64,000 bases of DNA from Arabiibacter massiliensis (GCF_900169505.1 NZ_LT827021.1:1736001-1800000); one strand, 5' to 3'; numbered from the stretch's first letter, positions 32,844 to 42,339 are shown. Numbers and translations: made by a program. The notes: generated from the letters alone by a model not told the origin.

Positions 32844-34268
32844 ATGGCCCGCACCACCCATTGCGCTTGCACGTCCGTCCTTGTGGGGAAGGCGGCAACC
32901 ATCGACGGCTCGATCCTCATCGCGCGCACCGAGGACAACTCGAGCGCCTGCGCGCCGAAGCGCTTCACCGTGATGCCCGCGCGCTCCAAGCACGAGACGT
33001 TCGTCTCGGCAAACAACGGCTTCACGATGAAGCTTGAGGGTGCGCGCCTGCGCCACACCTCCACGCCCGAGGCCGACCCCGCCGAGGGCAACTACGAGGA
33101 AGCTGGCATCAACGAGGCGGGCGTGGCTATGAGCGCCACCGAGTCCACCTACGCCAACGAGCGCGCGCTCGCGTGCGACCCGCTCGTGGAAGAAGGCGGC
33201 CTTGCCGAGGACGCGCTGGTCAGCATCGTGCTGCCGTTCATTCGCACGGCGCGCGAAGGCGTGCGGCGTGTGGGCGAGATCGTTGCCGCGCACGGCTCGG
33301 CGGAGAGCAACTCCATCCTGTTCGCCGACGCCGACGAGGCATGGTACCTGGAGCTGGCCACCGGGCACCACTGGGCGGCGCAGCGCATCCCCGACGACGC
33401 CTACGCCGTGTGCGCGAACCGCATCTCCATCCAGGAGATCGACTTCGGCTCCGACGACTTCATGACCTCCGAGGGCATCCGGGAGTTCGTGGACGCGAAC
33501 CGCCTGAACCCCTGCCCCGGCACGTTCGACTTCCGGCGCATCTTCGGCACGTACACTCAGCAGGATGTGCACTACAACGCGCCGCGCGTGTGGTTCGGGC
33601 AGCGCCTGTTCACGCCCGAGGCCGTTCAGCAACCCGAGGACCTGGACCTGCCGTTCATACGTCGCGCGAACCGCCTGATCGGCGTTGACGACGTGGCGCA
33701 GCTGCTCAGCTCACACTTCGAGGGCACGGCGTTCGACCCGCTGGGATCCGACGGCGACGAGCGCAGCCGCACGCGCTACCGCGCCGTGTCGCTCTCGCGC
33801 ACGCAGGAGGGCCACATCCTGCAGATACGCCCCGGTCTGCCGCCCGAGCGCGCCCACGTCCACTGGGTGGCGCTGGCCACGACCGCATTCTCGCCGTTCG
33901 TACCGTTCTTCGCGAACGCCTCGGCCGCGCACCCCGCCTGGGAAAGCGTCGCCACCCGTCCCGACGCATCGAGCGCCTACTGGCTGCTGCGCACGCTCGG
34001 CATGCTGGCCGAGAGTCGCTGGCCCCAGACGGCCCGCGACGTGGACGACTGGCTGAAGGCGTGCCGCCAGAAAGCCCATGCGTTCGTCGCCGACACCGAC
34101 CGCGCCTGCGAGGGTCTGGAGGGCAAGGCGCTCACCGAGGTCCTGACCAGCGCGAACCATGCGTTCATGGAAGAGATGCTGGCCGATGCGCGCACGCTCG
34201 CGCAGAACCTGATGATGGCCGCCGCCGAGGACTCCCGCCTGTCGTTCGACATGGACGCGAATCTGTAA
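32844..34268 (+). CDS. C69 family dipeptidase
   Basis: Protein of 474 residues. Seen: the N-terminal nucleophile region HCACTSVLVGKAATIDGS, with C9 as the likely catalytic cysteine of this Ntn-hydrolase family, and RTEDNS just after. Known: C69 peptidases (PepD-like) cleave dipeptides, usually in the cytosol or at the membrane after removal of a few residues before the cysteine. There is no signal peptide, so it is cytosolic here. ATG at 32844 follows GAGAGGAGCCGCC. It is transcribed away from the MATE leader; the next gene is a cystine-type transporter. Confidence 0.88.
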   Translation: MARTTHCACTSVLVGKAATIDGSILIARTEDNSSACAPKRFTVMPARSKHETFVSANNGFTMKLEGARLRHTSTPEADPAEGNYEEAGINEAGVAMSATESTYANERALACDPLVEEGGLAEDALVSIVLPFIRTAREGVRRVGEIVAAHGSAESNSILFADADEAWYLELATGHHWAAQRIPDDAYAVCANRISIQEIDFGSDDFMTSEGIREFVDANRLNPCPGTFDFRRIFGTYTQQDVHYNAPRVWFGQRLFTPEAVQQPEDLDLPFIRRANRLIGVDDVAQLLSSHFEGTAFDPLGSDGDERSRTRYRAVSLSRTQEGHILQIRPGLPPERAHVHWVALATTAFSPFVPFFANASAAHPAWESVATRPDASSAYWLLRTLGMLAESRWPQTARDVDDWLKACRQKAHAFVADTDRACEGLEGKALTEVLTSANHAFMEEMLADARTLAQNLMMAAAEDSRLSFDMDANL

Positions 34269-34465
34269 GGGCACGAAGGGCGTGCAACCGGGCAAAGATT
34301 CCGCTCCTTGCGAGCGGGTCGAGCGTGCCGCAGGCATGGGAGGGATCGAATAGGCGGCGAGCAATCGGTTCGGCAACGGGGGCGAGACGGTTGCGGGCGG
34401 AGGGCCGGGCAGATTCTCGCGCGCGGGATACTGGGCGGTGACTCCGTCAAGAAAGCTGATCGCCC

Positions 34466-35884
34466 ATGCCGTTCGACACCCTGCTTCCCGCCCTCGCCGT
34501 GTTGGCCGTGTTCGTCGGCCTGCTGGTGGTGCTGTGGCTACTGAAGCGGCGCGGCGTCGGGTTCACACCGAGAGTGTTCACGGCGCTGGGGCTGGGAATC
34601 GCGCTGGGCGTGGGCATCCAGCTCGCGCTCGGCCGCGGAAGCGAGGCGGCCACGGCGGCGCTCGATTGGATGGCCGTCGTGGGCCAGGGCTACATCGCCC
34701 TCTTGAAGATGCTCGTGATGCCGCTCGTGTTCGTGGCCATCGTGGGCGCGTTCACCCGCACTCAGGCCACCGAGCACCTGGGACGCATCGGGGCCGTGGT
34801 GCTGGCGGTGCTCCTGGGCACCGTAGCGGTGGCGGCGCTCACCGGCTGGGCGGCCGTCGTGCTCTCCGGCCTTGCGGGCGCGAGCTTCACCGACGCGGGG
34901 GCGAGCGCGAATGCCGCGAGCCTTGAGGCCCTGCAAGCCGGCCAGCAGCAGGTGGCCGACCTCACGCTGCCGCAGATGATCCTCTCGTTCATCCCCGTGA
35001 ACGTGTTCGCCGACCTGGCCGGAAGCCGTGCCACGTCCACCATCGCCGTAGTCATCTTCGCCGCCATCGTGGGGCTCGCGTACCTCAAGCTGCGCGACAG
35101 GGACTCCGAGCAGGCCGACTTTTTCAAGCAGCTCATCGACAGCCTGTACGGCATCGTCATGCGCATCGTGGCCATGGTGCTCGCGCTCACGCCCTACGGC
35201 GTGCTCGCCCTCATCGCCCACGTCATGGCCACGAGCGATTACGCCGCCGTGCTCGACCTGGGGAAGTTCGTGGCCGTGTCCTACGGGGCGCTCGCGTTCA
35301 TGTTCCTCGTGCACCTCGTTATCCTGTTTGCGAACCGCGTGAGCCCGCTCGCCTACGTGCGCAAGGCGTTCCCCGTGCTCAGCTTCGCGTTCGTGGCGCG
35401 CTCGAGCGCGGGCGCGGTGCCGCTCAACATCGAGACGCAGACGCACGCGCTCGGCGTGGATGAGGCCACGGCCAACTTCGCCGCCAGCTTCGGCATGTCC
35501 ATCGGGCAGAACGGGTGCGCGGGCATCTATCCGGCCATGCTGGCCACCATCATCGCGCCCACAGTGGGCATCGACGTGCTCTCGCCCACGTTCGTGGCGG
35601 GGCTCGTGGCGGTGGTGGTGATCAGCTCGTTCGGCGTGGCGGGCGTGGGCGGCGGCGCGACGTTCGCCTCGCTCATCGTGCTGGGAACCATGGGGCTGCC
35701 CATCGAGATCGTGGGGCTTCTGGCCTCGGTGGAGCCACTCATCGACATGGGCCGCACCGCGCTCAACGTGAGCGACTCCATGGTGGCCGGCGTCACCGCG
35801 TCGAACGCCATCGGCGCCCTCGACCGCACCGTGCTGCGTGACCCCGCCGCCCGCGTGAGCAGCGACGGGCATGGGGGGATGTAG
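34466..35884 (+). CDS. tcyP: Sodium-dependent L-cystine/dicarboxylate symporter, TcyP-like
   Basis: Protein of 472 residues of the DAACS/glutamate-transporter fold. Seen: an N-terminal span followed by VGFTPRVFTALGLGIALGVGIQLALG, very like the start of Bacillus TcyP, repeated-fold spans and the serine-rich hairpin replaced by AFVARSSAGAVPLN, which is the cystine-transporter variant. Predicted to import L-cystine. The ribosome site before 34466 is weak (AAGAAAG). The 197 bp between it and the dipeptidase carry G-rich sequence but no riboswitch that I can match. Confidence 0.82.
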   Translation: MPFDTLLPALAVLAVFVGLLVVLWLLKRRGVGFTPRVFTALGLGIALGVGIQLALGRGSEAATAALDWMAVVGQGYIALLKMLVMPLVFVAIVGAFTRTQATEHLGRIGAVVLAVLLGTVAVAALTGWAAVVLSGLAGASFTDAGASANAASLEALQAGQQQVADLTLPQMILSFIPVNVFADLAGSRATSTIAVVIFAAIVGLAYLKLRDRDSEQADFFKQLIDSLYGIVMRIVAMVLALTPYGVLALIAHVMATSDYAAVLDLGKFVAVSYGALAFMFLVHLVILFANRVSPLAYVRKAFPVLSFAFVARSSAGAVPLNIETQTHALGVDEATANFAASFGMSIGQNGCAGIYPAMLATIIAPTVGIDVLSPTFVAGLVAVVVISSFGVAGVGGGATFASLIVLGTMGLPIEIVGLLASVEPLIDMGRTALNVSDSMVAGVTASNAIGALDRTVLRDPAARVSSDGHGGM

Positions 35885-35885
35885 G

Positions 35886-36677
35886 TCAGCCCAGCTCCCC
35901 CAACAGCTTCCGCAGCTCGTTCTGCACGGCGTTTTCGGCGTTGGTGCCTATGACCTGGTCGGCTATCTGCTTGATGGCGGAGCGGGCGTTGCCCATGGCC
36001 ACGCTCGTGCCGGCCATGCGCAGGATCTCGTAGTCGTTCATGGAGTCGCCGAACGCCATCATCTCGTTGGCGGCGATGCCGTGGGCATCGAGCACCTGCT
36101 CGATGCCGGTGGCCTTCGTCACGCCGCGCTGCATGACGTCGATCCACTTGCGGCCCGACGGGGCGAACACGAAATCGCCGTCCAGCTCGCGCGTGAGGAT
36201 GTAGGCCATGTCCATGACGGCGTCGTCGCAGTACACCGACGCTTTCAGGATGTTCACCTGCGGCGCGGGCACGGCAAAGGCGCGCACCGGGTTCGGCAGG
36301 TTCTTGTCCACCTCGCGCTCGAAGCGCGCCTCGTCGTCCAGCAGGTAGCTGCGCGTCTCATCGAACAGCGCCAGGTGCATGGTGTCGAACATGCCCACCA
36401 CGCGAGCGAGCCGCCGCACCGCCGCATGCGAGAATACCTCCAGGTCAACCAGCTCGCCGGCCACCACTACCTGCGCGCCGTTGGAGGCCACGAAGTCCAT
36501 GCTGTCCACCACGGGCTCGAACAGCTCGCACAGCGTGTCGAACCGCCGCCCCGACGAGGCGACGAACCGCAGCCCCGCCTCGCGCAGGCGCAGGATGAGG
36601 TCGTGCGCGCCCGCGGGCACACGCTCGTTCTCGTCGAGGAATGTGCCGTCCATGTCGCTGGCTATGAGTTTGATCAT
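35886..36677 (-). CDS. Cof-type HAD phosphatase
   Basis: Protein of 263 residues of the HAD IIB (Cof) subfamily. Seen: motif I DMDGTFLD with nucleophile D8 and acid D10, motif II VASSGRR, and motif IV GDSMNDYEIL near the C-terminus, with the Cof cap between. Known: dephosphorylates sugar phosphates or related metabolites. ATG at 36677 with AAGGAGCATC; the 26 residues that could extend it upstream look non-coding. Convergent with the cystine transporter, with only 1 bp between them. Confidence 0.88.
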   Translation of the reverse strand: MIKLIASDMDGTFLDENERVPAGAHDLILRLREAGLRFVASSGRRFDTLCELFEPVVDSMDFVASNGAQVVVAGELVDLEVFSHAAVRRLARVVGMFDTMHLALFDETRSYLLDDEARFEREVDKNLPNPVRAFAVPAPQVNILKASVYCDDAVMDMAYILTRELDGDFVFAPSGRKWIDVMQRGVTKATGIEQVLDAHGIAANEMMAFGDSMNDYEILRMAGTSVAMGNARSAIKQIADQVIGTNAENAVQNELRKLLGELG

Positions 36678-37150
36678 GCGGGGATGCTCCTTCGCGTTCG
36701 CAGATACTTCCACCACCATGCTAATACGCGCGACTTCGCCCGATATACAGCACACAAAGACTTTGCAGGAATTTGAACAAGTTGATACTTTGCGAACAGG
36801 GCTTGCTGCATGAGCAACGCTGCCCTCCTACCGACACTTACCGTCATAATTGCCGACATTATTCCCTTTTATGTCGGTAATAGAATCACCCTCGTTCAGC
36901 TCGCGCACCCAATCGAATGCGGTGAACACGCGCGAACAGAAAGGCTGGCCTCCTTTGACCCGCAATCGGCCCCTCGGGGGAGCACTGTGCACGAATCCAG
37001 ACCACATACGCGCAAAAACCTCCCTCGTGAAAGGATTCCGGCGAGCTGCGCGGGTACCGACTTTCTGCGACCTGCGGAAACGCCGGCGCGCCACCACCCA
37101 GGGAAGCCCGCAGACGTCCTTTTCCGCCCCCGATCCTTTCACGTCGGGGA
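36678..37150. other. 473-bp region between HAD gene and IS element
   Basis: No intact gene. It holds a small inverted repeat, CCGACAT (36853-36859) with ATGTCGG (36871-36877). On the minus strand, a stretch ending at 36828 reads like the end of a protein (PFCSRVFTAFDWVRELNEG), without a start or a recognised family; it may be a gene remnant. Confidence 0.4.
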
Positions 37151-38695
37151 TGCGGCAGGAAGTTGGACCGCCTCGAGGCGGTCCACGACCGATCGAAGCG
37201 GCCCCGCAGGGGCCGCGAGGAGGGAGCCGCATGTACACGGAGAGGGAGAAGGTCCGATACGTCGAGATGATGTGGGCCGAGGGGTTCACGCCCTGCGCCG
37301 CGTGGCGCAAGTGGGGAGCCCCGTCCAGGACCTCGCTCAGGGAATGGGAGAAGCGGGCGGAGCGGGGCGAGCTGCCCGCCGAGAGGCCCAGGACGGTCGG
37401 GCGGGTCGACCACGAGCCCCACGCCCACTACCCCAAGGCGACCGTCGAGGAGGCGGTGCGCCTGCACAAGCTGGGCGAGAAGAGGTCCCACATCGCCCGC
37501 CGGCTCGGCATCACCGACGCGGGCGTCGTGACGAGCTGGGTCGCCCGGGACCGAAAGCGCGCTATCATGTCCGAGACGGGCGCGCAGGGCGCGCCGCGCG
37601 AGGCGAGGCGAAGGGAGCCCCGGGACATGGCCGAGGCGTCGGGATCGGAAGAGGAGGCCGCGCGGCTGCGCGCCGAGCTGGAGGAGGCGCTCTTCGAGGT
37701 CGCCGTCTACAAGGAGCTGGTGCGCGACCCAAAAGCCGAAGGCCCGGCGAGCCTCTCGAAGAGGCGGCTCGTCGCGTTGGGCGAGAGGCTCAGGCGGGAG
37801 TGCGGGCTCTCCCTGGCCCGGGTGCTGACTTTCTTCCGGATGCCCAAGAGCACCTACCTCTACCACCGGGCGAGGCTCGATGAGCCCTGCGCGCCGCCGG
37901 CGGGATTCGACGAGGCCGTGGCCGGCGCGTTCGCGGAGAGCGGCGGGACGTACGGCTACCGGCGCGTGAGGGCCGAGCTCGAGGGCCGCGGCGTGCGCGC
38001 CCCCGAGCTCAAGGTGCGCGGGTCGATGGAGAGGCAGGGCCTGGTCGCCCGCTGCTCCCGCTCGGAGAAGAGGTGGAGCTCCTACGCCGGCGAGATCTCG
38101 GACGCCCCGGACAACCTGCTCCTCGGCGCGCGCGGGCGCCACGACTTCTCGGCGGGCGCCCCGAACGAGAAGTGGCTCACCGACATCACCGAGGTCAAGG
38201 GGCGCGACGGCAGGCTCTACCTGTCCGTCATCGTGGACTGCTTCGACGGCAGGGCCTCCGCCTGGCGGATCTCGACGAGCCCGAACGCCGAGCTCGCCGA
38301 CTCCACGCTCGCCGACGCGGTCGCCACGCTCGAGGAGGGCGAGCATCCGATCATCCACTCCGACCGCGGCGCGCACTACCGCTGGAAGGGCTGGATCGCG
38401 CTGTGCGGGGAGGCGGGGCTCGTCCGCTCGATGTCGCGCAAGGCGCACAGCCCCGACAACGCGGCGTGCGAGGGCTTCTTCGGCCGGGCGAAGGTGGAGA
38501 GGCTCCACTCGCTCGTCCGCGCGGGGGCCTCGGTCGCCGAGCTCTCCGAGGCCGTCGCGGAGTACATGGCGTGGTACAATGGGGGCCGCCTCAAGGCGTT
38601 CAAGGCGGACGATGGCAGAGCGCGCTACGAGACCATCGACGGCCGCCGCAGAAGGCTCGGGCTCGCAGCCTGAGAAGTCCAAGAATCCCGCCGCA
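37151..38695 (+). mobile_element. IS3-family insertion sequence
   Basis: About 1.55 kb around one transposase gene. Imperfect terminal inverted repeats: TGCGGCAGGAAGTTGGAC at the left and, as complement, TGCGGCGGGATTCTTGGAC at the right, matching with a 1-bp gap. Similarity continues a little outwards on both sides (CGTCGGGG against CGACGGGG), so the true ends may be 10-20 bp further out; no clear 3-bp target duplication is seen. Confidence 0.6.
37231..38673 (+). CDS. IS3-family transposase, OrfA and OrfB in one frame
   Basis: Protein of 480 residues. Seen: an N-terminal helix-turn-helix (MYTEREKVRYVEMMWAEG), a second HTH (IARRLGITDAGVVTSWV), a coiled coil EEEAARLRAELEEALFEVAV, then the OrfB part with an HTH_21-like segment and the DDE core: D in KWLTDITEVKG, D in IIHSDRGAHY and E in DNAACEGFFGRAKVE. 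Known: most IS3 members make OrfAB by -1 frameshifting; here the fusion is encoded without one. Catalytic residues are present, so it may be active. ATG at 37231 with GAGGAGGGAGCCGC; the open frame continues 381 bp upstream, but that part looks non-coding. Confidence 0.88.
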   Translation: MYTEREKVRYVEMMWAEGFTPCAAWRKWGAPSRTSLREWEKRAERGELPAERPRTVGRVDHEPHAHYPKATVEEAVRLHKLGEKRSHIARRLGITDAGVVTSWVARDRKRAIMSETGAQGAPREARRREPRDMAEASGSEEEAARLRAELEEALFEVAVYKELVRDPKAEGPASLSKRRLVALGERLRRECGLSLARVLTFFRMPKSTYLYHRARLDEPCAPPAGFDEAVAGAFAESGGTYGYRRVRAELEGRGVRAPELKVRGSMERQGLVARCSRSEKRWSSYAGEISDAPDNLLLGARGRHDFSAGAPNEKWLTDITEVKGRDGRLYLSVIVDCFDGRASAWRISTSPNAELADSTLADAVATLEEGEHPIIHSDRGAHYRWKGWIALCGEAGLVRSMSRKAHSPDNAACEGFFGRAKVERLHSLVRAGASVAELSEAVAEYMAWYNGGRLKAFKADDGRARYETIDGRRRRLGLAA

Positions 38696-39028
38696 CCCCC
38701 CGTCGAGGATTTTTGTGTTAGGCGAGCAGGATTTCATGCACGGCGGACGCGGCCTGTGGATTTAACGGGAAAGACAGAGCAAGTCGAACCACACGCGGTG
38801 GTCACTCTCGCGCAAAAAGGCGCGCGAAAATTTTCGACTGTTTGCGAGTCACACGTTTCCCCAGCTCACAGCTTCCGCACGCTCAGGTTGCGCGAAAAAT
38901 ACCCAAACGCACGGCCAGGTTGGTGGAACGGGCGAGCGGGCAACCGCATCATGGAGGCATCGGAAGCGCCGCTTCGGCCGGGAGGCGTTTCGGGTATGAT
39001 GCAACTGAAACCAGAGAAGGGATTCACC
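38696..39028. other. 333-bp region between IS element and XRE gene
   Basis: No gene. A short A/T-rich tract (GCGCGCGAAAATTTTCG near 38820-38836, itself palindromic) is the only structure seen. The XRE ribosome site AGAGAAGGG is at its end. Confidence 0.5.
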
Positions 39029-40201
39029 ATGAGCTTCGCCGACAACCTCGTCTACCTGCGCCAGCACTACGGCGTGACGCAGGAGGGCCTTGCCGAGCAG
39101 CTGGGCGTGTCGCGCCAGACCGTGTCCAAGTGGGAGGCCGGCACGAACTACCCCGAGATGGACAAGCTGCTGCAACTGTGCGACCTGTTCCACGCGAACC
39201 TCGACGACCTCATGCGCGGCAGCGTGCACGTGGCGAACACGAACGACACGGAGCGCTACGACCGCCACATGAACCGCTTCGACCTGTCCATCGCGCTGGG
39301 GGTGGCGATCATCCTCGCGGGCGTGGGCGTGCAGGTGCTCCTGGACGCTTTCGGATGGCCGGGCAACATCTCAACCGTCGCGTTCCTGTCACTCGTGGTG
39401 GTGGGCGTGGTCGTCCTCATCGTGGGCAGCCTCAACCACGGCGAGTTCAAGCGCCGCAACCCTGCCATCGAGCCGCGTTACGCCGCCGACGTCCTCGAGC
39501 GCTTCAGCCGCCGCTTCCCCGTGCTCATCGCGGGCGGCGTGGGGCTCATCCTGCTCGACGTCATCATGCTGGTGGGGCTATCGCCGGAGGACAGTTCGCT
39601 CGATCTCGTGCGCGGCGTCCGCTTGGAGGACATCCTTGTCGCGCCGTTCATGTTCGTGATGGCCGTCGCGGTGGGCACGCTCATCTGGGCGGCGATGCAG
39701 AAGTCGAAGTACGACCTGTCTGAGCTCACCTACATCGCGCACCGCCGCAACCTCGGTGCCGACCTGCCGCTCACCGCCGTGGTGAAGTCGCCCGAGCAGG
39801 TGCGCGCTGAGCGCATCATGGGCGTCATCTGCGGCTGCATCATGCTGCTGGCGCTGATCGTGTTCCTGGTGTGGGGCCTCGTTCCGCTGCTCAGCCAGAC
39901 GGGCGGCTGGGACGGCCTGGACAAATGGGCGCTGAAGGACGCCATCCGCAGCGGCCAGGGCGGGTTCGCCATCAGCTGGATCGCGTTCGCGGTGGGCGGC
40001 ATCCTGTGCGGCATCGTGTGGATGGTGGGCAGCGTGTTCTCCAAGTCGAAGGACGACTGGATCGCCGAAGCGCGCCAGGAAGACGCCTGGCTGAAAGTGG
40101 CCCAAGCCGACGCCAAGGAGGACCCCTGGTCCCGCGGCCCCGAACACACGGAGGCCCCTGACGCCCCAGCGGCCAGCGCCAGCGGCAAAACCTGGAAGTA
40201 G
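39029..40201 (+). CDS. XRE-family regulator with C-terminal membrane domain
   Basis: Protein of 390 residues. Seen: N-terminal HTH_3 domain at about 4-58 (LRQHYGVTQEGLAEQLGVSR, TVSKWEAG), then about six membrane spans (85-105, 113-133, 160-180, 200-220, 265-290, 325-345) and an acidic, Pro/Ala-rich tail. Known: XRE proteins with membrane domains occur widely in Firmicutes and Actinobacteria; targets usually unknown. Start ATG at 39029 after AGAGAAGGGATTCACC. It lies just after the IS element and before the flavoprotein, but direct repeats there fit the LuxR regulator better. Confidence 0.82.
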   Translation: MSFADNLVYLRQHYGVTQEGLAEQLGVSRQTVSKWEAGTNYPEMDKLLQLCDLFHANLDDLMRGSVHVANTNDTERYDRHMNRFDLSIALGVAIILAGVGVQVLLDAFGWPGNISTVAFLSLVVVGVVVLIVGSLNHGEFKRRNPAIEPRYAADVLERFSRRFPVLIAGGVGLILLDVIMLVGLSPEDSSLDLVRGVRLEDILVAPFMFVMAVAVGTLIWAAMQKSKYDLSELTYIAHRRNLGADLPLTAVVKSPEQVRAERIMGVICGCIMLLALIVFLVWGLVPLLSQTGGWDGLDKWALKDAIRSGQGGFAISWIAFAVGGILCGIVWMVGSVFSKSKDDWIAEARQEDAWLKVAQADAKEDPWSRGPEHTEAPDAPAASASGKTWK

Positions 40202-40237
40202 CCGCACGCGGAGCCATCCCCCCCCCTCCGCATCCGT

Positions 40238-40273
40238 GAAAAGTACCTTTTGGACAGGGAAAAGTACCCTTTG
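40238..40273. promoter_or_regulatory. Direct repeats, candidate regulator site for the second flavoprotein
   Basis: GAAAAGTACCTTTTG (40238-40252) and GAAAAGTACCCTTTG (40259-40273) match at 14 of 15 bases with a 21-bp period, two helical turns, about 90-125 bp before the start codon. Each half is itself nearly palindromic around GTAC. Layout parallels 6454-6490, although the sequence differs. Confidence 0.5.
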
Positions 40274-40363
40274 CGTCTAGCCTCCCTTCTTCGCCCGACG
40301 TAAGGTTTCGGCCCGTAGGGAGAAACCGAAGCCCGCCGGCGGCGGGCGGAAGGAGGGATCCAT

Positions 40364-42289
40364 ATGGGACGCACTACCGGTCGCGACGTGGTTGAGGAGG
40401 TCGCACGCGCAGGAGCTTCCAGCGGCGCGGCGCTCTTCCAGTCGAAGAACCTGAACCGCCGCACCTTCTTGCAGGGCGCGGCGTTCCTGGGCGCAAGCGG
40501 GGCCCTGCTGGGATTCGCGGGATGCTCGCCGGCGCCCACGGGCAGCACCGGCACGGCGGACGACGCGGTGGCTTCCGCATGGAAGGCCGGCACGTACAGC
40601 GCCGAGGTCACCGGGCACAACGCCCCGTTCACCATCGACGTGACGTTCTCGGACAGCGCCATCACCGCCATCGACACCAGCACGAACCAGGAATCGCTCG
40701 GCGTGGGCGCTTCGGCGCTCGAGGACCTTTCGAAGCAGATAACGGACCTTCAAACGCTCGATGTGGATTCCGTCACCGGTGCCACGCTTTCCAGCATGTG
40801 CCTGCTGCAGGGCGTAAAGGACTGCGCCGACCAGGCGGGCGCCTCGGAAGCGCTTGAGAAGAACCCCGGCCCTGAGGACAGCGTAGAGTCCTCCTACGAC
40901 GCCGACGTGTGCGTGATCGGCGGAGGCGGCGCGGGCCTGACTGCCGCAATCACCGCCGTTCAGGAAGGTGCCAAGGTGGTCGTGCTGGAGAAGTGCGGCA
41001 TCACCGGCGGCTCGACGAACGTCTCCGAGGGCGCGCTCAACGCGGTTGACCCCGACCGCCAGCAGAAGCAGGGCATCGAGGACTCCGTCGAAACGTTCTA
41101 CCAAACCACGTACGAAGGCGGCCACGAGCAGGGCACGCCCGAGCTCATCCACTACCTCACCGACAACGCGCTTGATTCCGTGCACTGGCTCGAGTCGCTG
41201 GGAGTCGAGTTCAAAGACAAGGTGGGCTCCGCAACCGGGTCGCTGGGCGAGCGCAGCCACTACCCCGCCACACCGTCGGGCAACACCTACATCCGCTCGT
41301 TCCAGAAGTTCATCGAGGAGAACGCCGACAAGCTCACCTTGCTGCACGAGACGCAGGCAAAGGAGCTGACGGTGGAGAACGGCGCCGTGACGGGCGTGAA
41401 GGCCGTGCATCGCGGCAGCCAGGACGTCATGGTGAACGCGAAGTCGGTGGTCATCGCCACGGGCGGTTTCGGCGCGAACGTCGAGTACCGTCAGCAGGTG
41501 AACGACGGCGTATGGGCCGACGTGAAGCTGGACGATTCCATCGGCTGCACGAACATCAAGCCCTGCGCGCAGGGCGAGGGCCTCAAGCTTGCAGAGAATG
41601 CAGGCGCACAGCTCATCGGCCTGTCCGACATCCAGCTGCACCCGTGCGGCACGCCCGGCACCGGCCTCATGGAGGACATCCGCACGTCGGGGCGCAACCG
41701 CATCTTCGTCAACAAGAGCGGCGAGCGCTTCGTCAACGAGGGTGCCGAGCGCGACAAGCTGTGCAAGGCCATCTTCGCCCAGCCGGAGTCCACGTACTGG
41801 ATCGTGGTTAACAAGGTACGCTATCCCTCCGAGACCGAGCCCGATGCGAACGGCGCCACCATCGAGAACATGCTGGCGCTGGGCCATATCGTGAAGGGCG
41901 AGACCGTGGAGGATCTGGCCAAGCAGACCGAGATGGACGCCGCGAAGCTGCAAGCCTCCATCGACGGCTACAACAAGGTGGTAGCCGGCGAGGCGGAGGA
42001 CGCGTTCGGGTTCGAAGCCAACAACACCGCCGACCAGCAGCTCACCGAAGGCCCCTGGTACGCCTGCCGCAAGGTACCCACCGTGCACCACACCATGGGC
42101 GGCATCCGCATCGATATCGAGGCCAAGGCGCTCGACGCGAACGGCACGGCCATCCCCGGCCTGTACGCCTGCGGCGAATGCACCGGCGGCATCCACGGCA
42201 GCAACCGCCTGGGCGGCAACGCCATCGCCGACTGCATCACGTTCGGGCGCGATGCCGGAACGCAGGCGGCGAAGAACGCGCTCGCCTAG
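40364..42289 (+). CDS. Tat-exported flavoprotein with FMN-binding domain (fumarate/urocanate reductase-like)
   Basis: Protein of 641 residues. Seen: twin arginine R32-R33 in NRRTFLQG and a lipobox-like FAGC (C54); an FMN-binding domain at about 65-150 with VTGATLSS, the site for covalent FMN; then FAD_binding_2 with VIGGGGAGL. The active-site block VHHTMGG and GGIHGSNRLGGNA are those of fumarate and urocanate reductases, so catalysis on an enoate-type substrate is likely. Known: related periplasmic-type reductases receive electrons through FMN from membrane quinol dehydrogenases or FMN carriers. ATG at 40364 follows GGAAGGAGGGATCCAT. A LuxR regulator is convergent downstream. Substrate not deducible. 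Confidence 0.9.
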   Translation: MGRTTGRDVVEEVARAGASSGAALFQSKNLNRRTFLQGAAFLGASGALLGFAGCSPAPTGSTGTADDAVASAWKAGTYSAEVTGHNAPFTIDVTFSDSAITAIDTSTNQESLGVGASALEDLSKQITDLQTLDVDSVTGATLSSMCLLQGVKDCADQAGASEALEKNPGPEDSVESSYDADVCVIGGGGAGLTAAITAVQEGAKVVVLEKCGITGGSTNVSEGALNAVDPDRQQKQGIEDSVETFYQTTYEGGHEQGTPELIHYLTDNALDSVHWLESLGVEFKDKVGSATGSLGERSHYPATPSGNTYIRSFQKFIEENADKLTLLHETQAKELTVENGAVTGVKAVHRGSQDVMVNAKSVVIATGGFGANVEYRQQVNDGVWADVKLDDSIGCTNIKPCAQGEGLKLAENAGAQLIGLSDIQLHPCGTPGTGLMEDIRTSGRNRIFVNKSGERFVNEGAERDKLCKAIFAQPESTYWIVVNKVRYPSETEPDANGATIENMLALGHIVKGETVEDLAKQTEMDAAKLQASIDGYNKVVAGEAEDAFGFEANNTADQQLTEGPWYACRKVPTVHHTMGGIRIDIEAKALDANGTAIPGLYACGECTGGIHGSNRLGGNAIADCITFGRDAGTQAAKNALA

Positions 42290-42306
42290 CCGCACACGCC
42301 TCTCCC

Positions 42307-42339
42307 GGCGCTCGGGCCGCATCATCAGGTCCGAGCGCC
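42307..42339. terminator. Hairpin between convergent flavoprotein and LuxR genes
   Basis: GGCGCTCGG and CCGAGCGCC form a perfect 9-bp stem with a 15-nt loop. It has no T run, so it is a probable but not certain bidirectional terminator. Confidence 0.45.

Noticed and set aside
34269..34465. Possible riboswitch before the cystine transporter
   Set aside because: The region is G-rich with some pairing, but I could not match conserved cores of SAM, cobalamin or other riboswitches.
36850..37230. Upstream extension of the transposase frame
   Set aside because: It crosses the probable left end of the IS element and has no transposase-like sequence.
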